Shown here piece after piece: positions 7,945-16,743 of a DNA stretch of 64,000 nucleotides. Every line of letters starts with the position of its first letter. Position 1 is the first letter of the stretch. The position numbers and the translations under genes were made by a program. Source of the stretch: Fen-1298 sp963833465 (GTDB taxonomy: Bacteria; Bacteroidota; Ignavibacteria; UBA10030); the NCBI GenBank assembly GCA_963833465.1, contig CAWHXW010000003.1, forward strand, positions 992,001 to 1,056,000. The letters run 5' to 3'. A model generated the notes under the pieces. It did not search any database, was not told where the DNA came from, and saw only the letters and a program-made list of their open reading frames with translations.

Positions 7945-9096
7945 GTGAAAAAATTTATAGCTCATCTTGATCTCGATTGCTTTTTCGTTTCAGTTGAACG
8001 AATCAAGAATCCTGCTCTAATTGACAAACCGGTTATTGTTGGCGGTAGCGCAATTGGACGCGGCGTTGTAGCGTCTGCATCTTACGAAGCGCGTAAGTTT
8101 GGAATCCATTCCGCTATTCCTACAGCCCGGGCACAACGGCTTTGCCCAAATCTGATTGTTGTGCATGGGAGACATAGCGAATATGGACGCATCTCAAAGA
8201 AACTTTTTGAACGAATGTGCGACCTCGCGCCTGTAGTCGAACGCGCCTCTATCGATGAAATGAATATGGATTTCACAGGTTGTGAGAATCTCTACCATAA
8301 CGATCTTCCCGGTTTTATGAAATCAATTCAGAAAATTGTGTTGGATGAGTTCAAGCTTCCCTGTTCAATCGGACTTGCTTCCAACAAAACAATAGCAAAA
8401 ATTGCCGTAAATCAGGTAAAGCCCGCCGGCGTTATTTTCGTTCCTCACGGAACGGAAGTTGAATATCTTGCACCTCTCGACATCGGCGTCATTCCAGGCG
8501 TCGGTAAAAAAACAGAAGAATATTTGCGGAAAAAGGGATTTCACAAGGTTTCTGATATTCAAAAAAAAACAGAGAAGGATATTCTAAATATTCTCGGTAA
8601 GCACGGATTATGGATTTATAATGTTGCATTCGGGCGCGGTTCTGATGTAATCGGTGTCGAATGGGACGCTAAAAGCATCTCGCGCGAAGAAACATTTGCC
8701 AAAGACATATTAGATAAAAAGAAATTGGAAAAAACTATTTTTGAAATGACCGAAGATGTCTGTCAACAGCTCCGTGAACATGGATGGAAAACGCGGACAG
8801 TAACATTAAAACTTCGTTATTCTGATTTTAAAACTATCACTCGTGCTGAAAGTATTGAGCCAACCAACGACGATACGATTGTAGCGCAAACTGCGCGTTA
8901 TCTTCTTAATTTTTCATACACAAGCAATCTCCCGATTCGACTCATCGGTGTGCGGCTTACTAATTTTGAAGAAGAAGGGCAAATGGAATTTTCTCTCTCT
9001 CCTTCTAAAAAGAAGAAACAAGAAATCTTAAAAGTTGTTGATAAAATCCGCGATAAATTCGGAGATAAAATAATTCATGTTGGAGGGCAAGAATAG
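7945..9096 (+). CDS. dinB: DNA polymerase IV (Y-family)
   Basis: A 383-residue Y-family translesion polymerase. The catalytic acidic residues are visible: Asp9 in HLDLDCFF, and Asp104-Glu105 in SIDEMNMDF (the usual form is YSIDEAYLD). The helix-hairpin-helix thumb (VIPGVGKKTEEYLRKKG) and the little-finger domain follow. It copies past damaged bases at low fidelity. The start is a GTG with no clear ribosome site; MKKFIAHLDLD aligns well with family N-termini, so this start is likely right. The SOS operator was looked for and not recognised upstream. Confidence 0.93.
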   Translation: MKKFIAHLDLDCFFVSVERIKNPALIDKPVIVGGSAIGRGVVASASYEARKFGIHSAIPTARAQRLCPNLIVVHGRHSEYGRISKKLFERMCDLAPVVERASIDEMNMDFTGCENLYHNDLPGFMKSIQKIVLDEFKLPCSIGLASNKTIAKIAVNQVKPAGVIFVPHGTEVEYLAPLDIGVIPGVGKKTEEYLRKKGFHKVSDIQKKTEKDILNILGKHGLWIYNVAFGRGSDVIGVEWDAKSISREETFAKDILDKKKLEKTIFEMTEDVCQQLREHGWKTRTVTLKLRYSDFKTITRAESIEPTNDDTIVAQTARYLLNFSYTSNLPIRLIGVRLTNFEEEGQMEFSLSPSKKKKQEILKVVDKIRDKFGDKIIHVGGQE

Positions 9097-9197
9097 AGAA
9101 GTTCAATTTTTACTCGCTGTCATTCTAGCGGGAACCATCTCTATGAAAATTTGGTATTGAATTTTCATCAACAAGGGCGTTTAGAATTGCGATCTTT

Positions 9198-9341
9198 TTA
9201 TCTATAGACAGTAAGTGCACCCTGATACGCTTCAATTGAGTCTGATTTTAACTCCGTGAGAGTATACATTGTATTCGGTGTCGCAAGCTCTCGTAACAGC
9301 TTTCGATATTGAGAGGCTCTAAATTTTTGATATTTATGGCA
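9198..9341 (-). pseudogene. possible short gene remnant
   Basis: A 47-codon frame without an ATG reads as a protein-like sequence (YQKFRASQYRKLLRELA ... TPNTMYTLTELKSDS ... YQGALTVYR) between dinB and the small HTH gene. It has a stop just upstream, so it cannot be a full gene as it stands. I do not recognise the family. The rest of 9097-9394 shows no gene. Confidence 0.25.
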
Positions 9342-9394
9342 TCATTTTGCTTATTATAGGTGATAACATATAACCTGAAAGGATAAAAAATATA

Positions 9395-9592
9395 TTACTT
9401 CTGCCTACTCTTCCAGCTATTTACTTCGTTTGCATCTAAAAGAGTTAAATTTTTAAATTTGTGTGTTGTTAGTTTGCCAAGATAAAGATAATTACGAATC
9501 GCATTTGTCTTAATACCTAATTCACTCGCCGCTTCATCAACGGTAAGATACTCGGATTCGTTTACTTGCTTTAATGTCTTAGTCTTATTCAT
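9395..9592 (-). CDS. small helix-turn-helix (excisionase/MerR-like) DNA-binding protein
   Basis: A 65-residue protein with the pattern of an HTH_17/excisionase domain: YLTVDEAASELGIKTNAIRNYLYLGKLTTHKFKNLTLLDANEVNSW. Such proteins bind DNA as small regulators or recombination directionality factors. It is the last gene of a minus-strand cluster, 34 bp after the 65-residue protein at 9627-9824. TATAACYTRT-like sequences flank the cluster (9369, 9618, 11200, 11297) and could be its operators, but in AT-rich DNA this is a weak inference. Confidence 0.7.
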   Translation of the reverse strand: MNKTKTLKQVNESEYLTVDEAASELGIKTNAIRNYLYLGKLTTHKFKNLTLLDANEVNSWKSRQK

Positions 9593-9626
9593 AACACCTG
9601 CTATATAAGTGATACATTATAACTTG

Positions 9627-9824
9627 TCAAGCATTATTATATTTTATTTCTTTGTGCATAATCAAAGTCTTCTTAACCCTTTCTATGGTGTCTTCTGCAA
9701 GTTTTTTGCCAATGTCACCAGCCATTATTCGATCTTTCTCTGAATCTGCTGGTAAGTATTCATCAATAATTTCTTCTATTGAATGAAATACTTTCTCTTC
9801 TTTTCTTTTTCGTCCCTTTGTCAT
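9627..9824 (-). CDS. hypothetical protein in the Ntn-hydrolase-like island
   Basis: A 65-residue, highly charged, probably helical protein with no recognised domain. It has an AGGAG ribosome site eight bases before the ATG, which supports real translation. It begins 11 bases after the stop of the proteasome-like gene upstream (9836-11122), so the two are almost certainly cotranscribed. A regulatory or partner role for the upstream gene is guessed from this tight spacing alone. Confidence 0.6.
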   Translation of the reverse strand: MTKGRKRKEEKVFHSIEEIIDEYLPADSEKDRIMAGDIGKKLAEDTIERVKKTLIMHKEIKYNNA

Positions 9825-9835
9825 GATTTATTCTC

Positions 9836-11122
9836 CTATTTATATTTTGCCATAAAATGTGGGTTTAATTTAGGGTCAAAATATTGTTTTCTTTTAATCC
9901 AAATAAAACCATCGCCTTTTGATATTACAGCAACATCAGTTAAACCTCCAACAGTTTCCTCGTCCGTTGACATTCTTCGCTTGATTGATGTTAAATTTAC
10001 AAGGGCTTCTGCCATGGCGGCTAATTCTTCTTTAGGTAAAAAAGATACGGCTTGTACTATAGAGTCTGAATGTTTTTCTTCCTCATATATTTTTATTTTT
10101 TGTTGAAATTTTTTCATTTCTTCATTTGCTATTTTTTGTGTCTTTTTCTTCATAAAATCTTTTTGCTTAGCATTGATGTTTTTCAACGAATCAATAATTG
10201 CTTCTGGATATTGTGTCAATAAATTATAGACATATTTTCGTATCTCTTTCCGATAGTTCGGATTAATACCATCCATAAATGTCGCCACCTCGTCACTTTG
10301 AGCAAATGGATGTACAGCAGCTGTCGTGCGTATATTTATTTTAACATCTACCCTCTTCGCATATTTAAGCCTATTATTTATAATTCCGCCAATTTCATAA
10401 GCCAATATGGAAGGGAATTCTTGTTTTTGTCCGAACCCAGCAATTACAATTCCAGAATAATGCCCTTTTGGAAAAATATCTTTTTCAAACATCATTCCCG
10501 TCATTTGTTTTATTCTATTTGACGAAGCACGGCTTATAGGTAATCCTTGAAAAACATTACTATATGCACCTGCTATATGCTTTCTATATTTCTTTAGTGT
10601 GGACTTTCCCGCTCCCGCTGGAAATCCTCTTAACTTTTTGTGCGTTCCCAAATTATGATGGAATTTATTGATAATAATGTCAATTATTTTCTTTAGTTCA
10701 CTGGAAGATAATTTTTTATGATCTTTCAAATGCTGTTTTGACTCCATTAAAATGTAACGTTTTAAGTCGCTATAAAAACGAAGTATGGTTAATATTAAAT
10801 ATTGCTTTTGTTTCTCCTGAGAAAACAGAAGATTCCTTTTGCTGAGAAATTTAATAAAACGATTACCGTATTCTTGTAATGAATCAAAACCATTATACTT
10901 TAATTCGTCGCGAAATATTTTTATTACCGTTTCCCAGGGTGTATCCATAACTTGGGCATCCCCAAAAATCATTATTCCGATAGGATGACAGCGAGACAGT
11001 CCAAAAAGTTTGTTTATGCTGTTATATATTTTAGTTCCACCGTCTGAAGTTTGTATCGTTACTGCACTATCGGCAGCGAGAGCTACAGCAGATTTATTTA
11101 GGATGGCAATCTCTGCGGTCAT
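9836..11122 (-). CDS. proteasome-like (Ntn-hydrolase-fold) protein of unknown function
   Basis: A 428-residue protein from the preferred start. The first ~75 residues (AVALAADSAVTI, then KIYNSINKLFGLS, then IGIMIFGDAQVMDTPWETVIK) resemble the 20S proteasome/HslV-type beta-subunit pattern of strand, D-x-x-x-T and a GxA/GxG turn. The remaining ~350 residues are helical and unrecognised. Proteins of this type occur scattered in bacterial accessory DNA without known function. The ATG at 11122 is chosen because it has AAAGG upstream and gives the usual MTAEIAI start; an ATG 18 codons earlier is also open. No N-terminal catalytic Thr/Ser/Cys follows the Met directly, so peptidase activity is not established. 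Confidence 0.55.
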   Translation of the reverse strand: MTAEIAILNKSAVALAADSAVTIQTSDGGTKIYNSINKLFGLSRCHPIGIMIFGDAQVMDTPWETVIKIFRDELKYNGFDSLQEYGNRFIKFLSKRNLLFSQEKQKQYLILTILRFYSDLKRYILMESKQHLKDHKKLSSSELKKIIDIIINKFHHNLGTHKKLRGFPAGAGKSTLKKYRKHIAGAYSNVFQGLPISRASSNRIKQMTGMMFEKDIFPKGHYSGIVIAGFGQKQEFPSILAYEIGGIINNRLKYAKRVDVKINIRTTAAVHPFAQSDEVATFMDGINPNYRKEIRKYVYNLLTQYPEAIIDSLKNINAKQKDFMKKKTQKIANEEMKKFQQKIKIYEEEKHSDSIVQAVSFLPKEELAAMAEALVNLTSIKRRMSTDEETVGGLTDVAVISKGDGFIWIKRKQYFDPKLNPHFMAKYK

Positions 11123-11485
11123 TTTCTTACCTTTAAACAGTTGTGGGTTGTTTGAAAGTAGTTTTTCAAAGATCAAAAGTCAAGTACATAATTACAATTT
11201 ATAACTTATCACTTTGCCAAAGAACGTTCTATCCATATTATCGGCATAATTAAGAAATAAATAGTGCCTTATGTCATGTTTACAAACATTACAAATTATA
11301 ACCTATAATTTAAGACAAAAGTTCCCATCATAAGTTCCAATAAACATTACACATATACCATGCCAGATTCAGAAAAATTCAGGTTTTGCATTGCTTAAAT
11401 GAAGCTGTGTAAAATCGAAACGTACTAGCACCAAAAAAAACCTCCCTTTAGCATCCCGCCGAAGAAATGATTATCTTAATTCTAT
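11123..11485. other. intergenic region without a gene
   Basis: AT-rich spacer between the divergent proteasome-like gene and truA. Two related stretches, ATTACAATTTATAACTTAT (ending 11209) and ACATTACAAATTATAACCT (ending about 11304), recur here and may be regulatory. No ORF of note, RNA gene or clear promoter consensus was found. Confidence 0.5.
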
Positions 11486-12364
11486 ATGGCACGATTCAAA
11501 CTTACAATCGAATATGAAGGAACTCGTTTCAGCGGATGGCAGGTGCAAAAAAACGCACGCACAGTGCAAGGTGAAATAAATACTGCAATCGGCAAAGTCT
11601 TTGGGACGCGTAGGTTCGAGTTCTATGGCTCAGGCCGCACAGATGCCGGCGTTCACGCATTACAGCAAACAGCTCACCTGGATATCAAGACAATGCTCGC
11701 ACCGGAAATCATCCGGATGAAGTTAAACGATGAAATTCCCGCCGATATTAATATTATAGAAGTTGAAAAAGCTGCTGGTGATTTTCACGCTCGCCACGAT
11801 GCAATTGCACGTAGTTATCTGTACCAAATTTCTCGGCGGCGATCAGCGTTTGGCAAACGATTTATCTGGTGGATTAAAGATCCGCTCGACATAATAAAAA
11901 TGCGCCAAACGGCAGAAATGTTTATCGGGCTCAAAGATTTTCAATCCTTCACAGCAGATGATCCTGAAGAAAAATCAACAAAAGTTCATATTAATTCAAT
12001 TGAAGTCCAGCAAGCCGGAGATTTAATTCTTGTCCGTATAGTTGGGTCGCATTTTATTTGGAAGATGGTCCGTCAAATCATTGGCGTATTGGCAGAAGTC
12101 GGGCGCGGGAAAATGCCGCTAAACGATGTAAAAAAATTCCTGTATGCAAAATCGGATGACCCGGCAAAGCTTACAGCTCCACCATCCGGACTGTTTTTAG
12201 AACGTGTCTATTATAAAGGCGATATTTGGTTAAAAGAATTGAAACCGATGTTGGATATTACTTCAAGGATTCCTGTTAAATTTGTAAAGAAGCATGATGA
12301 AACTGATAATAAACTAAATGAAATCAAGTATAACGATATTAAAAGTAAAGCACACGAAAGATAG
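11486..12364 (+). CDS. truA: tRNA pseudouridine synthase A
   Basis: A 292-residue TruA with the catalytic aspartate (Asp53) in GSGRTDAGVHA, plus RSYLYQISRR and the FxWxMVRQIIGVL segment near residue 190. TruA converts uridines 38-40 in the tRNA anticodon arm to pseudouridine. It is 20-40 residues longer than most TruA proteins because of a lysine-rich C-terminal tail. The last 47 bases overlap a small cysteine-rich ORF in another frame. Confidence 0.95.
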   Translation: MARFKLTIEYEGTRFSGWQVQKNARTVQGEINTAIGKVFGTRRFEFYGSGRTDAGVHALQQTAHLDIKTMLAPEIIRMKLNDEIPADINIIEVEKAAGDFHARHDAIARSYLYQISRRRSAFGKRFIWWIKDPLDIIKMRQTAEMFIGLKDFQSFTADDPEEKSTKVHINSIEVQQAGDLILVRIVGSHFIWKMVRQIIGVLAEVGRGKMPLNDVKKFLYAKSDDPAKLTAPPSGLFLERVYYKGDIWLKELKPMLDITSRIPVKFVKKHDETDNKLNEIKYNDIKSKAHER

Positions 12365-12515
12365 TATTCCACTCTTTTGTGATTTCTCTTGCCCATACGC
12401 AAAGTTCACTCAGCCAGATGCCAGTGGCGCTTGCAGAAAAGATGTAGCAGTTTATTGTGAAAAATATAAGGAGTATAAGAACAAAAACTCCTATTGCATT
12501 AGAAGGAATAAATAA
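12318..12515 (+). CDS. small cysteine-rich hypothetical protein
   Basis: A 65-residue protein with a cysteine pattern that looks conserved: CDFSCPYAKF, GACRKDVAVYC and a closing NKNSYC. The layout suggests a small metal-binding or disulfide protein. Similar short proteins with CPxAxF and GACRxxVAVYC are, to my knowledge, seen in related genomes, but the function is not known. The start at 12318 lies inside the truA 3' end in a different frame; a later non-ATG start after the truA stop is possible. It ends eight bases before the DUF885 gene, consistent with a truA-orf-DUF885 transcript. Confidence 0.6.
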   Translation: MKSSITILKVKHTKDSIPLFCDFSCPYAKFTQPDASGACRKDVAVYCEKYKEYKNKNSYCIRRNK

Positions 12516-12522
12516 AGTTATA

Positions 12523-13782
12523 ATGAATATATCGAAGAACAACTCACAACAGCTGAATCGAGATTTAAACAATATTGCTGAACCGTATGTAAAGCTTGTG
12601 CTCGCTGTAGGACAGCACGATGCCGACTATGTCGATGCTTACTATGGCCCGGCAGAATGGCAGGCGGAAGCAAAAGCTGAGAAGCAATCGTTGCATGCAA
12701 TTCTTCAAAAAGCATTTTCTCTGAAATCAAGGTTAGATGAACTTAAAAGCAAGCAGGACGAAGACATTATTCAGCTTCGTCATCATTATTTAATAAAACA
12801 AATTTCCTCGCTGATTGCCCGCGTTAAAGTGTTAGCCGGGAAAAAACTATCATTCGATGAAGAAGCAAAAGCGTATTATGATGTTGAACCGCCTGCGTTC
12901 ACGGAAGAACATTTCAAAGGACTTGTTGCAGAGTTAGAAACGATTGTATCGGGCAAGGGATCTATTCCAGAGCGCATCGAAAATTATCGCAGACAGTTCA
13001 CTATAACAGCAGACAGGATAGATAAAGTTTTCAACGCAGCAATTTTTGAATGCCGTCAAAGAACAAAAAAATATATCATTCTGCCGGAAAACGAAACCTT
13101 CAGGTTGGAATATGTCCACAATAAATCATGGAGCGGCTACAATTGGTATAAAGGTAACAATGAAAGTTTGATTCAGATAAATACGGACTTGCCGATTTTT
13201 ATAGAACGTGCAATTGATCTTGCGGCACATGAAGGATACCCTGGGCATCATGTTTATAATTGTTTATTAGAGACAACTTTTGCACGCAAATTCGGTTGGA
13301 TTGAGTTTACCGTGTATCCATTATTTAGTTCGCAGTCGTTAATTGCAGAAGGAACTGCAAATTATGGTGTTGAAGTTGTTTTTCCGGGAAAAGAACGAAT
13401 GGAATTTGAGCGCGATAAACTTTTTCCGCTTGCCGGATTAGATAAAAATCAGGCAGAAAAATATTTTAAAATTCAAAAGCTTGTTGAAAAACTCAGCTAT
13501 GCCGGCAATGAAGCCGCACGCCGTTATTTGAACGGAGAAATCTCCCGAGATGAAGCTGCTAACTGGCTCGTTCAATATGCGCTAATGTCGCCCGAACGTG
13601 CCCAGCAGCGCACACGTTTTTTCGATCAATACCGCAGTTATGTCATCAACTACAATCTTGGTCTGGATTTAGTGCGCCAGTATATTGAACGACGCGGAGG
13701 CACAGAAAAGAATCCTGTAAAACGCTGGGAAGAATTTACAAAACTTATATCATCGCCGCGATTGCCGTCAGGATTACTCTAA
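12523..13782 (+). CDS. DUF885-type zinc-peptidase-like protein
   Basis: A 419-residue protein with the motif HEGYPGHH at residues 236-243, the signature of DUF885 proteins, which are thought to be zincin-fold metallopeptidases. A downstream glutamate in LIAEGTANYG is a likely third zinc ligand. It has no signal peptide and is probably cytoplasmic. The frame is open back to a GTG at 12457, but that region overlaps the cysteine-rich small gene, so the ATG at 12523 is preferred. It abuts the methyltransferase gene with no gap. Confidence 0.75.
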   Translation: MNISKNNSQQLNRDLNNIAEPYVKLVLAVGQHDADYVDAYYGPAEWQAEAKAEKQSLHAILQKAFSLKSRLDELKSKQDEDIIQLRHHYLIKQISSLIARVKVLAGKKLSFDEEAKAYYDVEPPAFTEEHFKGLVAELETIVSGKGSIPERIENYRRQFTITADRIDKVFNAAIFECRQRTKKYIILPENETFRLEYVHNKSWSGYNWYKGNNESLIQINTDLPIFIERAIDLAAHEGYPGHHVYNCLLETTFARKFGWIEFTVYPLFSSQSLIAEGTANYGVEVVFPGKERMEFERDKLFPLAGLDKNQAEKYFKIQKLVEKLSYAGNEAARRYLNGEISRDEAANWLVQYALMSPERAQQRTRFFDQYRSYVINYNLGLDLVRQYIERRGGTEKNPVKRWEEFTKLISSPRLPSGLL

Positions 13783-15036
13783 ATGTCGCCTGTTAAATCA
13801 AAAATACCAAAAGGAGATCGTCCTTACCTTGATAGGTTATTGGATGAAGTCCGCTATCGACTCACGACAGTAGAAGACATCGATGTTGCGGGACAATCCA
13901 TTCCGCGCTTCATTGGTGAGTTCTGGACATCACAGCAACGGCAAGCATTGTCATTGCACGAAATATCATATCGTGCTTGTTTCAAACCGCAGCTTCCGCG
14001 ATTTTTTATAGAATACTTAACGAACAAAGACGATACGGTGTACGATCCTTTCAGCGGACGCGGCACTACAGCATTAGAAACCGGATTACTCTGCAGAAAA
14101 GTTATCGCAAACGATGCAAATCCTCTAAGCATACTTTTGTGCAAACCTCGTTTCTTACCTCCTGCGCTTGAAGAATTAGTAAAACGCTTAGACAGCATTC
14201 CTATTAAAGAAAAAGCAGAAGCTGATATCGACCTTTCGATGTTCTATCACCCAAAGACAGAAGCGGAAATTGTTTCGTTGAAAGAATATTTAGATGATCG
14301 TCGTGAGAGCGGGAGAGAAGATAACATCGACCGATGGATACGCATGGTCGCCACCAATCGGTTGACCGGACATTCGAAAGGATTTTTCTCTGTATATACT
14401 TTGCCTCCGAATCAAGCAGTTAGTGCAGAGAGCCAGCGAAAGATCAATGTAAAAATGAAACAGGAACCCGAACACCGCGACACACGCGTTATCATTTTTA
14501 AAAAATCGAAAACGCTTCTGAGCGGTGTGACGCCAGTCGATCGGGAAAATCTGCAACGAGTTGGTGAAACCGCACGTTTCTTCACTTCTGACGCGCGCGA
14601 AACAAAAGCAATTACCAGCAACACTATCCAACTTACTGTTACTTCACCGCCATTTCTTGACGTTGTTGACTACGTGCAAGATAATTGGTTAAGATGCTGG
14701 TTCAACAGTCTCGATGCAACAGATGCTGCCAAGACAGTTACGATGTCTCGGTCATTAGAAGAATGGTCGGCTGTTATGTATGGTGTCTTTCGTGAACTTC
14801 ATAGGATAACCAAACCCAGAGGATTTGTTGCATTTGAAGTAGGTGAAGTTCGAAATAAAAAAATAAATTTAGATGAACATGTCGTCCCTCTCGGTATTAA
14901 AGCGGGATTTACATGTATCGGTATTATTGTTAATGAACAATACTTTACAAAGACATCTAACATCTGGGGAGTTGATAATAATGAAAAAGGTACAAATTCC
15001 AACCGTATTGTGATTTTTAGAAAAGAAGCAAAATGA
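13783..15036 (+). CDS. DNA methyltransferase (N4-cytosine/N6-adenine, beta-class-like)
   Basis: A 417-residue protein with the SAM-binding motif DPFSGRGTT (residues 88-96) and the catalytic-type motif TSPPF (287-291). This order of motifs is found in N4/N6 amino-methyltransferases of the PF01555 type. Between the two lies about 190 residues that could hold the target recognition region. No restriction endonuclease gene is next to it, so it may be an orphan modification enzyme. Its ATG follows the DUF885 stop directly (TAAATG), indicating cotranscription. Confidence 0.78.
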   Translation: MSPVKSKIPKGDRPYLDRLLDEVRYRLTTVEDIDVAGQSIPRFIGEFWTSQQRQALSLHEISYRACFKPQLPRFFIEYLTNKDDTVYDPFSGRGTTALETGLLCRKVIANDANPLSILLCKPRFLPPALEELVKRLDSIPIKEKAEADIDLSMFYHPKTEAEIVSLKEYLDDRRESGREDNIDRWIRMVATNRLTGHSKGFFSVYTLPPNQAVSAESQRKINVKMKQEPEHRDTRVIIFKKSKTLLSGVTPVDRENLQRVGETARFFTSDARETKAITSNTIQLTVTSPPFLDVVDYVQDNWLRCWFNSLDATDAAKTVTMSRSLEEWSAVMYGVFRELHRITKPRGFVAFEVGEVRNKKINLDEHVVPLGIKAGFTCIGIIVNEQYFTKTSNIWGVDNNEKGTNSNRIVIFRKEAK

Positions 15037-15096
15037 AATGACGTTAGATTTTTACTCTACTACTTCTTTCTTTTTTTTCAGTGCAATTAGAATTCC

Positions 15097-15711
15097 ATGC
15101 TGCGCAATAATGACCGTATAATATTCTTTGGTGATTCAATTACATTGCTTGGAATAAAACCCAGTGGATATATTACGATTATCAAAGATTCGCTTATAAT
15201 GAAATATCCTTCCATCGAAATTATCGGTACGGGCATCTGCGGAAACAAAGTATCCGATCTTCAAGCCCGAGTAGAAAAAGACGTCATCGCTATAAAACCA
15301 TCTATTGTTGTAATCTATATAGGTGTAAACGATGTGTGGCACTTCATTACACCAGGTCAAACTGGTACTTCAAAAGATTTATATAAATTAGAATTAGAAA
15401 ACGTTATAAATAAAATACAACAAGCAGGCGCAAGTGTTATTCTTTGCACGCCATCTGTAATAGGCGAGAAAAAGAATAGAACAAATCAGATGGATGCACA
15501 TTTAGATGAATATGCAGAGATCAGCCGCCACATTGCCAAAAAAATGAAAATAGAACTATGCGATTTGCGAAATGCATTTGTAAGTTACATTCAAATGCAT
15601 AATCCAGATAATATTGAACAGGGAATTCTGACAGTTGACAAGGCACATTTGAATGATGAAGGGAACCGACTCGTCGCTCAAGAAATACTTAAGACGTTAA
15701 TGTGCTGTTGA
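15097..15711 (+). CDS. SGNH/GDSL-type esterase
   Basis: A 204-residue single-domain SGNH hydrolase. Block I is FFGDSIT (catalytic Ser), the Gly is in TGICGNKV, the Asn is in IGVNDVW, and block V is DKAHLND with the catalytic Asp and His. There is no signal peptide, so it is probably a cytoplasmic esterase or lipase. The natural substrate cannot be predicted. It stands alone before the nad operon. Confidence 0.85.
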   Translation: MLRNNDRIIFFGDSITLLGIKPSGYITIIKDSLIMKYPSIEIIGTGICGNKVSDLQARVEKDVIAIKPSIVVIYIGVNDVWHFITPGQTGTSKDLYKLELENVINKIQQAGASVILCTPSVIGEKKNRTNQMDAHLDEYAEISRHIAKKMKIELCDLRNAFVSYIQMHNPDNIEQGILTVDKAHLNDEGNRLVAQEILKTLMCC

Positions 15712-15891
15712 AAAACATTTTTTGAGTTTATCAAAAATCACCTGCCGACGACGATATTGATAATTTCTCAAATTTCAACGTTAGAGTGAAAGTTCTGACG
15801 AAATGTTTTTCGGAATAGTTCATGTTTTTTTTTCACGACTATCCGAATCAATAAATTATAACATTAACAATATTCTTTTGTATATTTCATT

Positions 15892-16743
15892 ATGAACAAG
15901 AATGAACTGAAAAGCCTTCACGTGATCATTCATCGTGCGCTCGAAGAAGATTTAGGTGACGGTGATATTACGACAATCAGCACAGTGCCGAGAAAATCTG
16001 TGCTAAAAGGAACATTTATTGCAAAAGAATCCGGGATTATTGCAGGACTCGAAGTTGTTTGCGAGACTTTAAAATATCTTGATCCACGAATTATTTTTTA
16101 TGCATATGTCTCCGATGGAAAAAAAGTCTCGAAAGGGACTGTCCTTGCAACAGTGCGCGGTAATGGACGCGCATTACTGACAGCAGAACGAACTGCTCTA
16201 AATTTCTTTCAGCGAATGTCCGGCATTGCTACAACAACTCATGCGTATGTAAACGCTGTCCGTAAAACAAAAGCAATCATTGTGGATACACGAAAAACTG
16301 CACCATGCCTTCGGTTGTTGGATAAGTGGGCAGTGCGAATCGGCGGCGGGCAGAATCATAGATTCGGCCTTTATGATATGGTGCTCATTAAAGAGAATCA
16401 TATTGCCGCCGCGGGTGGAATATCTGAGGCGGTTGCCTGCGTTCGTAGGATGGATAAAAAGAAGCGCCCTATCGAAGTTGAAGTACGCAATTTGAATGAA
16501 TTACGCGAAGCATTAGAACTAAATGTGGATAGAATATTGTTAGATAATATGAGTCTAAAGCAAATGCATGAAGCAGTTCGCATTACAAATGGAAAAACGA
16601 AATTGGAAGCTTCCGGTAATATATCACTGGAAAATGTTTCTGCGGTCGCCAATGCAGGTGTGGATATTATTTCTGTTGGCAAGCTTACACACTCTGTTCA
16701 AGCATTAGATATTAGTTTTTTAATTGAATTAGAAAAAGAATGA
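15892..16743 (+). CDS. nadC: nicotinate-nucleotide pyrophosphorylase (quinolinate phosphoribosyltransferase)
   Basis: A 283-residue NadC that converts quinolinate and PRPP to nicotinate mononucleotide in de novo NAD synthesis. Diagnostic segments are LTAERTALNFFQRMSGIAT, VDTRKTAPCLR, GGGQNHRFGLYD and LIKENHI, with the active-site Arg, His and Lys residues in place. It overlaps nadA by four bases (ATGA), which suggests translational coupling. The start has only a weak ribosome site. Confidence 0.95.
   Translation: MNKNELKSLHVIIHRALEEDLGDGDITTISTVPRKSVLKGTFIAKESGIIAGLEVVCETLKYLDPRIIFYAYVSDGKKVSKGTVLATVRGNGRALLTAERTALNFFQRMSGIATTTHAYVNAVRKTKAIIVDTRKTAPCLRLLDKWAVRIGGGQNHRFGLYDMVLIKENHIAAAGGISEAVACVRRMDKKKRPIEVEVRNLNELREALELNVDRILLDNMSLKQMHEAVRITNGKTKLEASGNISLENVSAVANAGVDIISVGKLTHSVQALDISFLIELEKE

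Noticed and set aside
11123..11485. tRNA gene or att site beside truA
   Set aside because: No cloverleaf or GGTTCGAAT-like T-loop was found, and no direct repeats bracket the three-gene island.
14290..14631. Antisense ORF within the methyltransferase gene
   Set aside because: It overlaps the coding frame between the SAM and SPPF motifs and has no features of its own.
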